Shown here in pieces: positions 46,442 through 54,256 of a DNA stretch of 64,000 nucleotides (the stretch's first letter is position 1; each line of letters begins with the position of its first letter). The stretch spans positions 62,001-126,000 of the forward strand of contig CAZTDD010000001.1 of the NCBI GenBank assembly GCA_964612675.1. The letters are read 5' to 3'. The notes under the pieces were generated by a model. That model was not told the DNA's origin and ran no database searches. It saw only the letters and a list, made by a program, of their open reading frames with translations. The position numbers and the translations under genes are program-made. This DNA comes from CAZTDD01 sp964612675 (GTDB taxonomy: Bacteria > Hinthialibacterota > Hinthialibacteria > Hinthialibacterales > JAKPRU01).

Positions 46442-47937
46442 GGAAGCCCTTCGAGTAGATCCTCACTTGTCATTGTGGGACACCAGTATTTCTCGATATG
46501 CTTGATAACCAACTCCGTGCCCTCGTCATGGCTCACATAGGGCGGCTTTTCAGGGTTGTACATCGTATCCGTCAGGTCTCGAACGAGAACGCAAGGAATT
46601 CCCCACCGGGTCATCTGCCGAATCCCGAAAGAACGTCCCAGCACACACATGTTGGTGTGGACACCCATAATGATTAAGTTTTTGATGCCTTCCTGCTGGA
46701 AGAAATTGTAAATCTCGTGACCGTCATCGGAGATGCCGTCGTATTTCATGATCGGGATATCCGGGTGCTGGCGGGTCCATGCGGGATACCACGGTTTCTC
46801 TCCGGTATCGCATCCGCCATCGGAATCATCAATCGGTAGAGGATGCTTTGGCAAATCCAGGGGTTCAGGTGTCGGTACCTGCGGTGCCAGAAGCATACGT
46901 CTTCGTTGCGGCCAATCGGCATAGAAATACAACGTTTCGGAAGGCGCGTGGACGATTTGTATGCCCTTATCGTGAGCGGCTTTGATGACTTTTGCCATTT
47001 TGCCCGCCAGATCATCGCAACGTTGGGTCGCGCCCGAACACCAATGCTTATCCCACATGTCGCAGATCAGGATGGCTGTTTCCGCAACAGGAATATCTTT
47101 TTCGAAGAAGATCTCGTTCCACTCACCGCTTCCTTTGAAAGGCTCCACACGCGTGCGCAGCCGCAAATGGAGAGTCCCTTCGGGCATCGGTCTGTCCGGT
47201 GGGGGGGACAATTCTACAGCCTCAACCTCTCGCTCCGCCGTCCAGAATAGGGCATTCGCGATCATCCGACGAAACGTACTGTTTTCAAAATCCTGGACTC
47301 CCCCCAACGAGGTGTAGAAGATACGAGCGCCCTTGTACTTGCGGGTCCATGTCACCGGTTGCGGTTGCTCATTGGGAATGGCCGCTTTCATCAATAGGTT
47401 CGTATCGGGGGCAATCGGTACGTTTTTGTAGAGGCTGTATCTCGACTTCATCATAGTAACACCGTCGAGAACGGGATGATCCTTCGCCCCCGGTTCGATG
47501 ACCGCTTTCTGAGTGGGGCCGTTTCCGAAGTGACCGTGGTAGTTTCCTCCCAAAATCAACTTGTCGAACTCCAGCCAGTTCTGGAAACCGTGACTGGCTG
47601 TACGCACAGCGACAATCGGCCGTCCTGCCAGGCAGTAGTCTTTTACGTTCTGCAACTGCTCACCGTCGATCCGCAACCGGCGTGTGAAGAAAAGCGCCAC
47701 GTCACAGTTTTCGAGCGCCTCCGTCCCGGGTAGATCCTCGAAACCGCGTGCTTTGATCAGCGTACAGTCTGTGTTGTAACGCTCTTCAAGGTATTTCTCG
47801 TAAGCGGTTAACGAGGTATCGGAATCATACTCCTCCGAACCCGATACCAGGCAAACGTTGAGCGGAGCAGCCATCGCCAACAAGGAAGAGACCGAAAAAA
47901 GAAAAACGAAACCCAAAGTCAATCTGAAACTACGCAT
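46438..47937 (-). CDS. Secreted fusion of ThuA-like and isochorismatase-like domains
   Basis: 499 residues, with GGAGG seven bases upstream and a signal peptide (LTLGFVFLFSVSSLLAMAA). Residues ~25-240 are a ThuA/class I glutamine-amidotransferase-like domain (VCLVSGSEEYDSDTSLTAYEKYLEERY, LILGGNYHGHFGNG, HPVLDGV). Residues ~280-490 are an isochorismatase-like cysteine hydrolase: ILICDMWDKHWC supplies the Asp, MGVHTNMCVLGRSFGIRQM the catalytic Cys, and a Lys is in IPIMKYDG. The fusion is unusual. ThuA is linked to sugar utilisation; isochorismatase-fold enzymes hydrolyse amides or ethers. Its periplasmic substrate is unknown. Confidence 0.82.
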   Translation of the reverse strand: MRSFRLTLGFVFLFSVSSLLAMAAPLNVCLVSGSEEYDSDTSLTAYEKYLEERYNTDCTLIKARGFEDLPGTEALENCDVALFFTRRLRIDGEQLQNVKDYCLAGRPIVAVRTASHGFQNWLEFDKLILGGNYHGHFGNGPTQKAVIEPGAKDHPVLDGVTMMKSRYSLYKNVPIAPDTNLLMKAAIPNEQPQPVTWTRKYKGARIFYTSLGGVQDFENSTFRRMIANALFWTAEREVEAVELSPPPDRPMPEGTLHLRLRTRVEPFKGSGEWNEIFFEKDIPVAETAILICDMWDKHWCSGATQRCDDLAGKMAKVIKAAHDKGIQIVHAPSETLYFYADWPQRRRMLLAPQVPTPEPLDLPKHPLPIDDSDGGCDTGEKPWYPAWTRQHPDIPIMKYDGISDDGHEIYNFFQQEGIKNLIIMGVHTNMCVLGRSFGIRQMTRWGIPCVLVRDLTDTMYNPEKPPYVSHDEGTELVIKHIEKYWCPTMTSEDLLEGLP

Positions 47938-48015
47938 ACAAAAACCTCCATATACTTATAACTCAAAACCGTACATCATTACGGTGCGTCTTTTCTGGGT
48001 TATCCGTTGTCAGTC

Positions 48016-48645
48016 TTAACTATCCGGGGTCCAATCGCTCGCACGAAGAATGTCACCGGTGCTGTTGAGTCCATTCGAGGGATCGTACCGGAAATAGCGG
48101 AACGAGGCCCCGGCGTAACCGGGTGCAGTGAATCGTCCTTCTGTGTCCCAGACAACGTGCTGGATGCCGGGATATTCAAAGACTGGATTCGAATCGTCCG
48201 AAAAACTCGGCCCGGCACTTGCCACGAGCCATCGAGTAGCGGGTCCGCATTCATTCCCTCCCCTGTCCCATTTGGGGTCCCAGTCCGGCTCGGTACCGAA
48301 CGTATAATGGGCTTGGGTTCTCCCCCATGAATCGGCCTGTGCGAGCGGACTCACATAAAAAGGATCCATCGGGAGGTTTCCGATGTATGACGTGGGGCTG
48401 GTGAGGCGATACAGCCCAGCATGGAGCGGGACGTCGGAATCATGATGATTCTCGGTGTACGTATTCCAATCCAATCGGTACATCTCTTGAGCCTGGCCCA
48501 TCGCGCGCATGTCGGTATGAACACGCGCGATTTTTGCGCGTGTCTGCGCGTTCAAGAAATTCGGCACCGCAATCGCAGCGAGGATACCGATGATAGCGAC
48601 CACGATCAGAAGTTCGATGAGAGTAAACGCCTTCCTTCGGTCCAC
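48016..48645 (-). CDS. Type IV pilin-like / pseudopilin protein
   Basis: 209 residues from GTG 48645, with a GGGGG-type site upstream. The very short leader MDRRKA precedes FTLIELLIVVAIIGILAAIA and VPNFLNAQTRAKIARVHTDM. Mature Glu5 and the hydrophobic N-terminal helix match type IV pilins; the prepilin cleavage site would be A-F rather than the usual G-F, an oddity. The C-terminal domain contains LTSPTSYIGNLPMDPFY and several Trp/Asp-rich loops. It stands alone between the ThuA fusion and a small membrane protein. Confidence 0.85.
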   Translation of the reverse strand: MDRRKAFTLIELLIVVAIIGILAAIAVPNFLNAQTRAKIARVHTDMRAMGQAQEMYRLDWNTYTENHHDSDVPLHAGLYRLTSPTSYIGNLPMDPFYVSPLAQADSWGRTQAHYTFGTEPDWDPKWDRGGNECGPATRWLVASAGPSFSDDSNPVFEYPGIQHVVWDTEGRFTAPGYAGASFRYFRYDPSNGLNSTGDILRASDWTPDS

Positions 48646-48806
48646 TTTTCTAATCCCCCTTAACTAGGTGATGAAACAGAGACCCAAAGGTCCACCAAGT
48701 ATTCTTGCATGTTCGCCGCCAATCCGCAATTACAAAAGAGGACCGATGATTTGCAGACAGGAGACGGCGATTCGCGCAAACATAGCAGCTGAATCGGAAT
48801 CGCCCC

Positions 48807-49214
48807 TCAGGCGAAGTGAGCCCCGGAAAGAGAGTAAGGAGGGCGCGGACATGCCGCAATCAATAGAATCGTGCTGAAAAGAAGGAACGTGAGCCCCAGA
48901 ATCCGTATTCGACCGGGACGGGCAAGTACGAGGCCTCGCAATCCCCGAAGCGCGATGGAAGGAACACAGAGCAGCAATACCCCCAAAAAGAAGATGCCAA
49001 CAGAAACCGGGGCGGCAATGCTATCGATTCGACAGTAGTGTCTAGCCGCCCAGCAGAACGCTCCCGTAACAATGAGAACCCAAGCCATAGAGCGAATCGA
49101 GCGTTTCCGATGTTGCATCCACGCGAATTCTTTCAGGACATCGGGCCAGACAATGGACAGGACTCCCATTGTGAAAAGAAACGAACAGGGGAAGAGATAG
49201 ACATCAGTCGGCAT
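48807..49214 (-). CDS. Small polytopic membrane protein of unknown function
   Basis: 135 residues with four hydrophobic stretches (YLFPCSFLFTMGVLSIVW, SMAWVLIVTGAFCWAA, APVSVGIFFLGVLLLCVPSIAL, ILGLTFLLFSTILLIAA) separated by basic loops such as QHRKRSIR. No family recognised. No strong ribosome binding site is visible, so the start is uncertain. Next to thioredoxin on the same strand, but 88 bases apart. Confidence 0.55.
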   Translation of the reverse strand: MPTDVYLFPCSFLFTMGVLSIVWPDVLKEFAWMQHRKRSIRSMAWVLIVTGAFCWAARHYCRIDSIAAPVSVGIFFLGVLLLCVPSIALRGLRGLVLARPGRIRILGLTFLLFSTILLIAACPRPPYSLSGAHFA

Positions 49215-49302
49215 AATACAATTCGCGTAAGAACGGCGAGTCTACGAGTACGACGCGTATCAGCCGCTCGATCGAATACCGGAATGCAAAAACGAAAGAA
49301 AC

Positions 49303-49626
49303 TCATTTCAGAGCATCTTCAAGTCCCTGAGCCAAGGTCTCCTTCGGTGTGAATCCAACCCATTTCTGAGCCTGTTCTCCGCCTTTGAATACGATCACTG
49401 TGGGAACACTCATTACACCGTATTGCGTCGCAAGTTCCTGATTCGAATCCACATCGACCTTTGCCACCTTTGCACGGTCGGAGAAATCGTTGGCGAGTTC
49501 CTCGACAAACGGAGCTAGACGTTGACAGGGGCCACACCATTCAGCTCCAAAATCAACAAGAACAGGAACGGAAGACTGCAAGACTTCTTCGTCGAAATTC
49601 CCTTTGATGTGTATAACTTCAGACAT
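49303..49626 (-). CDS. trxA: Thioredoxin
   Basis: 107 residues, with GGAGG five bases before the ATG. VLVDFGAEWCGPCQRLAPFVEELA carries the redox pair Cys31-Cys34 in WCGPC; VDVDSNQELATQYGVMSVPTVIVFKGGEQ contains the cis-Pro loop (VPT). Length and motifs are those of bacterial TrxA, a cytoplasmic disulfide reductant. FGAEWC differs from the usual FWAEWC in lacking the Trp before Ala. Confidence 0.96.
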   Translation of the reverse strand: MSEVIHIKGNFDEEVLQSSVPVLVDFGAEWCGPCQRLAPFVEELANDFSDRAKVAKVDVDSNQELATQYGVMSVPTVIVFKGGEQAQKWVGFTPKETLAQGLEDALK

Positions 49627-49887
49627 CTGAACCTCCTTGATAGCGTCCTCATTTATGAAAAAGCAGGTTTAGCAAATTATATCTCCCGGTACCCCGGAGT
49701 ACAAGCGAACACATTTCTTCTGCCGGTAGGCAAGCTGAATCCAGCAAATTTGTCTCCCCTCTTGCGGGGGTCCACGCTAGACGATTTTGAGCGCTCAAGG
49801 ACTAGAACCCCTAACGAATCCCGTCTACAATTTAATTTCAGACTACGGGTTGACGCAATGGGCCTTCGAAAGAAGAGGTTGTTTTTT

Positions 49888-50445
49888 ATGTTTCCCACGC
49901 GGCCGTGGGCCGGATTCACTCTCATCGAGCTTCTCATCGTTGTCGCTATCATCGGGATCCTCGCAGCCATCGCGGTTCCCAACTTCCTCAACGCCCGGCT
50001 GAAAGCACAAATCGCAGCCACAACCGGCGACATGCGCGCCATCGGTTCGGCGATCGAGATGTACGCGATCGACAACGGCAAATATCCGAACACCTACATT
50101 CCCGGAACGACCACGTTCATTAACCCCAGAATCTATCGATTCAGACGACTCACCACGCCCGTTGCTTATATGAGCGCGAGTGTGCGCGATGTTTTCAACC
50201 ATATCGACATTGAGCCGAACGCGGTTTATCCGTTCTGGGGGCCGGACACGATGGACCACAGGCGACAAAGCACCTGGTTCGATCACCCCGATATGCAGCA
50301 GATCAAGAACTACAGAGGTGGCTGGGCAATCATGAGTTTCGGCCCGGATCAGGATTTCGAGTCCACAGAGAAGCAGTACTTGGTTTGGTTCGATGCAACG
50401 AACGGTCTCGACAGCGATGGCGACATCTATCGCTTCGGACCGTAA
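49888..50445 (+). CDS. Type IV pilin-like / pseudopilin protein
   Basis: 185 residues from ATG 49888, with AGAGG nine bases upstream; an ATG at 49858 lacks a site. Leader MFPTRPWAG, then FTLIELLIVVAIIGILAAIA and VPNFLNARLKAQIAATTGDM, with Gly-1 and Glu+5 for prepilin peptidase. The C-terminal domain (FRRLTTPVAYMSASVRDVFNHID) shares its TTPVAYM layout with the pilin-like gene at 8911 (TTPIAYLTTSIYDPF). Followed 30 bases later by the double-LamG gene, which has its own GGAGG, so they may be co-transcribed. Confidence 0.88.
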   Translation: MFPTRPWAGFTLIELLIVVAIIGILAAIAVPNFLNARLKAQIAATTGDMRAIGSAIEMYAIDNGKYPNTYIPGTTTFINPRIYRFRRLTTPVAYMSASVRDVFNHIDIEPNAVYPFWGPDTMDHRRQSTWFDHPDMQQIKNYRGGWAIMSFGPDQDFESTEKQYLVWFDATNGLDSDGDIYRFGP

Positions 50446-50475
50446 ATATACGCAGGTCAACAGGAGGCTCGTAAA

Positions 50476-51903
50476 ATGAAGAAGCTGCTTCTTCTCACGG
50501 TGCTGTGTGGGTGTGTATCGATTTGTTTCGGACAGGACGAGGAAACGCTGCAGGAAGATAAATTAACCTTCAAGCCTGAGTATGGAATCGCTTTTGACGG
50601 CGAATCGACGTATATCATTGTTGAAGACGCAACAGACTTCAACCTCGAAGCGTTCTCGCTGGAGGTTTGGGTACGGTTCAACGCCACACACGAAAATCAG
50701 GTGTTCATGAACCGCGGCGCGGCGGGCAGAGATTTCACATTCTACCTGTACGACCGCCTTCGTTTTCTCGTCGGGAGCGATGACGGGTACAACCATGCGA
50801 ACGGCTTCGTTCCGCCCGCCGATACATGGCTTCACATCGTAGGGGTCTACTATCCCGACGGCTGGAAAGCTCTTTACTACAACGGACACCTTGTTGGAGA
50901 AACCGGCGAATTCTCTTACATGGCGGAAACGGACCATCCGTTGTACATCGGTGCGCTGGAACCCGGAATGCGTCATCTCGACGGCGAGATGGAGAATCTT
51001 CGGGTTTGGAACCGTGTGCTGGAAGACGATGACATTACCGAGCTGCTCAATACCAATCCTGAGGATGAGAATATCGATGACATGAAATCGAAGGGGCTGA
51101 TTGCCTACTGGGCGTCTCGTTCAATGGAGGGAGAAGTGGTCGAAGACCTAACAGGCAACGGACACGATGGCGTCTTCCACGCGCATTCGATAGACGAGAG
51201 CGAACTGAGCTTCAAGCCGGAAAGCGGGTTGTTTTTCGATGGTGAAACAGTGTATGGAATGGTGGATAACGGAGAACCATTCAATGTCGAGCAAATCAGT
51301 GTAGAAGCCTGGGTTTATCTCGATCCGGCCAATAAATCGAGACAACTTGGAACCAAAGGGATTGTGAGCCGCAGCGTCCAAGCCGAGATGTTCACGCTGT
51401 TTATTACCTCACATTACGGAAATCGTATTCACATGAATATCTTCGATTACGGTGACGCCCAGGCATCTATTCCACCGCCGGAATCCTGGCTCCATGTGTG
51501 TGCAACATTCGACCTGAACCAGATCAAGCTGTACTACAACGGAGTCCTAATGGACGAGGTGGAAGCGATTGCCGATCCCGCCTGGTCGGACTGGGGCGAC
51601 ATTCCCCTGTTTATCGGCGGGATCTCGGATGTCGATGGGTTCATGGTCAACGAGGGATCGTTGTTCCAGGGGATGATGGAAAACATCCGAATTTGGAACA
51701 ACGCACTGAGCGAAGAAGAGATTCGAGGGATGCTCGCCGTCTCACCGGAAAACGAAGACATCGACCAGATGAAGCAGGATGGTCTGCTCGCGTATTACTC
51801 TACCAGATCGCTGGAAGGAGAAACGCTGATAGACCTCACAGGGAATGGCAACGACGCAATGTTCACAGGCACAGCGTCGGTGGAGAACTGGAGCTTGCAC
51901 TGA
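50476..51903 (+). CDS. Exported protein with two tandem LamG/concanavalin-like domains
   Basis: 475 residues, with GGAGG upstream and a signal MKKLLLLTVLCGCVSICFG. Two similar ~220-residue halves are visible. Each has a LamG-like segment (FDGESTYIIVEDATDFNLEAF...W / FDGETVYGMVDNGEPFNVEQ...W), then WLHIVGVYY / WLHVCATFD, then a shared tail ending EDLTGNGHDGVF and IDLTGNGNDAMF. LamG domains bind carbohydrate or host/matrix ligands. The second tail matches a remnant copy of the 3' end 390 bases downstream, suggesting gene-unit duplication. Confidence 0.85.
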   Translation: MKKLLLLTVLCGCVSICFGQDEETLQEDKLTFKPEYGIAFDGESTYIIVEDATDFNLEAFSLEVWVRFNATHENQVFMNRGAAGRDFTFYLYDRLRFLVGSDDGYNHANGFVPPADTWLHIVGVYYPDGWKALYYNGHLVGETGEFSYMAETDHPLYIGALEPGMRHLDGEMENLRVWNRVLEDDDITELLNTNPEDENIDDMKSKGLIAYWASRSMEGEVVEDLTGNGHDGVFHAHSIDESELSFKPESGLFFDGETVYGMVDNGEPFNVEQISVEAWVYLDPANKSRQLGTKGIVSRSVQAEMFTLFITSHYGNRIHMNIFDYGDAQASIPPPESWLHVCATFDLNQIKLYYNGVLMDEVEAIADPAWSDWGDIPLFIGGISDVDGFMVNEGSLFQGMMENIRIWNNALSEEEIRGMLAVSPENEDIDQMKQDGLLAYYSTRSLEGETLIDLTGNGNDAMFTGTASVENWSLH

Positions 51904-52011
51904 GTGGGACCGTCAGGCCATGCAAAACTCAGGTCTGCATGGATAATACGAACAGGGGAACATACACCACGGCTTGTTACGTGCTATGTCCTTTAGACCT
52001 GGAGAATCGTA

Positions 52012-52233
52012 ATGAATCACGCAGTCCCAAAACTTCTTGACGTGGTCGCCCTATTGGAACCCGTCGACGAAGATTCTCTCTTGGCTGGCGATGTGGGGAC
52101 GGTTGTGGAATTGTTGCCGCCCGACGCAGTGGAAGTGGAGTATCTAGACCGACAAGGACATACGCGGTGTGTTGCCACAGTACCGGTCTCGAAGCTTCTC
52201 GTCCTGAACCGTGAACGGACACCAGTGGGATGA
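52012..52233 (+). CDS. DUF4926 domain protein
   Basis: 73 residues, with GGAG seven bases before the ATG. LLDVVALLEPVDEDSLLAGDVGTVVELL, then VEVEYLDRQGHTRCVATVPVSKLLVL, is the compact beta-barrel pattern of DUF4926, a family usually found next to small toxin-antitoxin-like genes. It lies inside the gap between the LamG gene and the remnant of its 3' end. Function unknown. Confidence 0.82.
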   Translation: MNHAVPKLLDVVALLEPVDEDSLLAGDVGTVVELLPPDAVEVEYLDRQGHTRCVATVPVSKLLVLNRERTPVG

Positions 52234-52234
52234 A

Positions 52235-52294
52235 ACGGCAACGACGCGATGTTCACAGGGACGGCGTCGGTTGAGAACTGGAGTTTGCACTGAG
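52235..52294 (+). repeat. Remnant copy of the LamG gene 3' end
   Basis: This 60-base segment matches 51845-51904 (codons for the last 19 residues plus stop of the LamG gene) with about seven mismatches, including the terminal GAGAACTGGAG...TTGCACTGA. It has no gene around it. Best explained as the tail of a lost tandem copy of the LamG gene. Confidence 0.8.
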
Positions 52295-52334
52295 GCGCGG
52301 CACAGGTCATCGGTAGAGATCTGTGCGACAGTAG

Positions 52335-52529
52335 ATGATGGACATAAAACTAACCGTCACAACCCATGAAGAGCAGGCGAAACAAGACCGCGCTTACTGG
52401 CGAAGCCGAACGCCGGAAGAACGCCTGGACGCTGTTGAGAAGCTGAGGATCGAGGCAGGGAAATTCCTCTATGAATACCCATCCCGACTTCGAAGAGTTG
52501 TTACGATTACTCGAAGAACACCGCGTTGA
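52335..52529 (+). CDS. Small protein paired with nucleotidyltransferase
   Basis: 64 residues; an ATGATG pair gives two starts. The segment QDRAYWRSRTPEERLDAVEKLR resembles short proteins that sit directly before DUF6036-type nucleotidyltransferase genes and end in a basic RLRRVV tail, as here (PSRLRRVVTITRRTPR). Its last ~59 bases overlap the start of the downstream gene, so the two are coupled. Possibly the antitoxin or accessory half of a toxin-antitoxin-like pair; inference. Confidence 0.6.
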   Translation: MMDIKLTVTTHEEQAKQDRAYWRSRTPEERLDAVEKLRIEAGKFLYEYPSRLRRVVTITRRTPR

Positions 52530-52935
52530 GTACATGATCGTGGGCGGTTACGCCGTGGCTTTTCACGGTCATCCCCGATTCACGAAGGACATTGATTTGT
52601 TCTTTGATTCCACGGACGAGAACGTGCACCGCCTTCGGAATGCCTTAATCGCCTTCGGATTCACCGAGCAAGATCTGCCCTATGAAGCCTTCATGTTGAA
52701 AGGCAATGTGTTGACGTTTGGCATCCCTCCGACTCGCGTTGATCTGATCAATAATATCGATGGCGTCACCTTCGTAGAGGCGAGACCCAATTCCGTCCGT
52801 GGTACCTACGGAGAAACCGAAGTGACGTTCATTGGCTTCGACGACCTTGTGAAGAACAAGAACTCAACACGACGCACCATGGACAAGGCAGACGTGGAAG
52901 AACTAACACAGCAAGACGAGGCTCCGAATGAGTGA
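52471..52935 (+). CDS. Nucleotidyltransferase-fold protein (DUF6036-like)
   Basis: 154 residues. The catalytic pattern of minimal nucleotidyltransferases is visible: VGGYAVAFHGHPRFTKDIDLFF with G25-G26 and the Asp pair D40/D42. The rest (ALIAFGFTEQDLP, ILTFGIPPTRVDLI-like, IGFDDLVKNKNSTRRTMDKADVEEL) is shared by AbiEii/DUF6036-type proteins of toxin-antitoxin and antiphage loci. Such proteins transfer nucleotides to RNA or protein. Overlaps the small upstream gene. Confidence 0.8.
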   Translation: MNTHPDFEELLRLLEEHRVEYMIVGGYAVAFHGHPRFTKDIDLFFDSTDENVHRLRNALIAFGFTEQDLPYEAFMLKGNVLTFGIPPTRVDLINNIDGVTFVEARPNSVRGTYGETEVTFIGFDDLVKNKNSTRRTMDKADVEELTQQDEAPNE

Positions 52936-52980
52936 GAACGCTACCGGCCTGGGAACGGATACGTAGAGAAATGGGCTCTC

Positions 52981-54000
52981 CTACGAATACCACGGCCGTT
53001 CGCGATTTAGTTTTCCGGAGAGAATCTTGTTGGCGATAATGACGTCTTCCGTCACCTGAAAATCGAATATCCCCGCCAGAATAAAATCGGCTCCGTTTTC
53101 GAAGGCATAGTGAAAGCCTTCGCTTGGATGAATCGCTCCCGCAGCTAACACTTTATACGCAATCCACGGCTTTTTCAGGCTTTTCATGGATTCAGCGGTT
53201 TCTTCGGGATTAATACACCAAATATTATCGTGGTCTTTGTCGTGATCCTGATACCGTTTCACATCTACGTTGAATTCCAGACGATTCTCTTCCGGCGTTG
53301 CGGACCAATAATGATCGTGATGAATTGTTTTGACATAAAAGTCGGCGTCGATGCCCTGCTTTTCACATTCCATGGGAACGTGCAGAGAGTGTCCACCGAC
53401 TCCCGCGACAATTCCGTTTTGTTGAATAAGACTCACTGTTTTCTCGATTAAATCGAGCCGCTCGTATTTCACCCACCGGTCCGCGAGCGAACCCATCAGA
53501 AAGGCCCCCGATGCGCCGTTATCGATGGCGATCTTTATCGGTGTTTCGATCTCTTGCGAAAGCGGATGGCACTGGGCAAGCCATTGAATCCTCCCACCCC
53601 GTTCGTTCCAATATCGATTGAGGAGTGCGGTCGTGCGGCTGTCGTTGGGACGGTTGCAGACATTGGTGACGACTGTATTGATACCGTTTTCTTCGCATTT
53701 TTCAAATGTTTCGAGAATCTTCTCATCTGTGAAATAATTCTTCAGCAATGGAGAAACATAAATTAAATCCCTTGCGTGCGCATAGCCGCCGATCAAGTTT
53801 CCGCCACAGATCAGGCGGCTGATCGACAGATTACCGATTTTTCCCTGGGGCAATGTATTCTCGGAGTGTCCCGGCTGTCTCAACATATTCTTATCTGCGG
53901 CGTTCGCCAGAAGGGTTTTTTCTTCAAGGCTGTACCCAAGTGAAACCGCGGCAGCTGAACTCGCAAAGAAGCAACGACGGTCGATTCTCTTCTTGGGCAT
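52981..54000 (-). CDS. Exported aldo/keto reductase-like TIM-barrel protein with twin-Arg signal
   Basis: 339 residues, with GGGAG seven bases upstream. The N-terminus KKRIDRRCFFASSAAAVSLGYS resembles a Tat signal (RR-x-FF). The mature protein starts IGNLSISRLICGGNLIGGYAHARDL, the aldo/keto-reductase-like opening, and continues with a TIM-barrel pattern (NGINTVVTNV, AIDNGASGAFLMGSLADRW, GIVAGVGGHSL, PWIAYKVLAAGAIHPSEGF). The catalytic Tyr/Lys tetrad of true reductases is not clear, so it may be an inactive or different enzyme. Its start codon lies where the truncated vapC-like gene breaks off. Confidence 0.75.
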   Translation of the reverse strand: MPKKRIDRRCFFASSAAAVSLGYSLEEKTLLANAADKNMLRQPGHSENTLPQGKIGNLSISRLICGGNLIGGYAHARDLIYVSPLLKNYFTDEKILETFEKCEENGINTVVTNVCNRPNDSRTTALLNRYWNERGGRIQWLAQCHPLSQEIETPIKIAIDNGASGAFLMGSLADRWVKYERLDLIEKTVSLIQQNGIVAGVGGHSLHVPMECEKQGIDADFYVKTIHHDHYWSATPEENRLEFNVDVKRYQDHDKDHDNIWCINPEETAESMKSLKKPWIAYKVLAAGAIHPSEGFHYAFENGADFILAGIFDFQVTEDVIIANKILSGKLNRERPWYS

Positions 54001-54256
54001 GGTTTTGCTCCCTTGTTGATGTCAACGATCACAAGTTGACAAAAAATTTCCTGGACAGCATTGATTCGATCTTGGCCCAATTCCATTGCTTCGCGAGTGC
54101 GACAATCTCGCCGACCGTCACACCGCAGATCAACGGCCGTTCGGGTCGTATTTCGAGCTTATAGTCAATCTTTATCCTCTGTCCGACCATGTCTTCCCGA
54201 AGGAGATGAACGAGTACACTCGTATCGAATAACAGAAGCTCTGTAAGCGGAATCAC
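54001..54256 (-). pseudogene. Truncated VapC-like PIN-domain toxin
   Basis: The frame 54029-54256 encodes MIPLTELLLFDTSVLVHLLR (Asp11 of the PIN site) and LICGVTVGEIVALAKQW (Glu50), then ends after 75 residues. A typical VapC has ~130. In a shifted frame just past a run of six T's, the sequence continues QLVIVDINKGAKP, the expected next PIN strand, before the next gene begins. So the gene has a frameshift and lost its C-terminal half, including the remaining catalytic Asp residues. It overlaps the upstream gene by four bases (ATGA). Confidence 0.75.
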
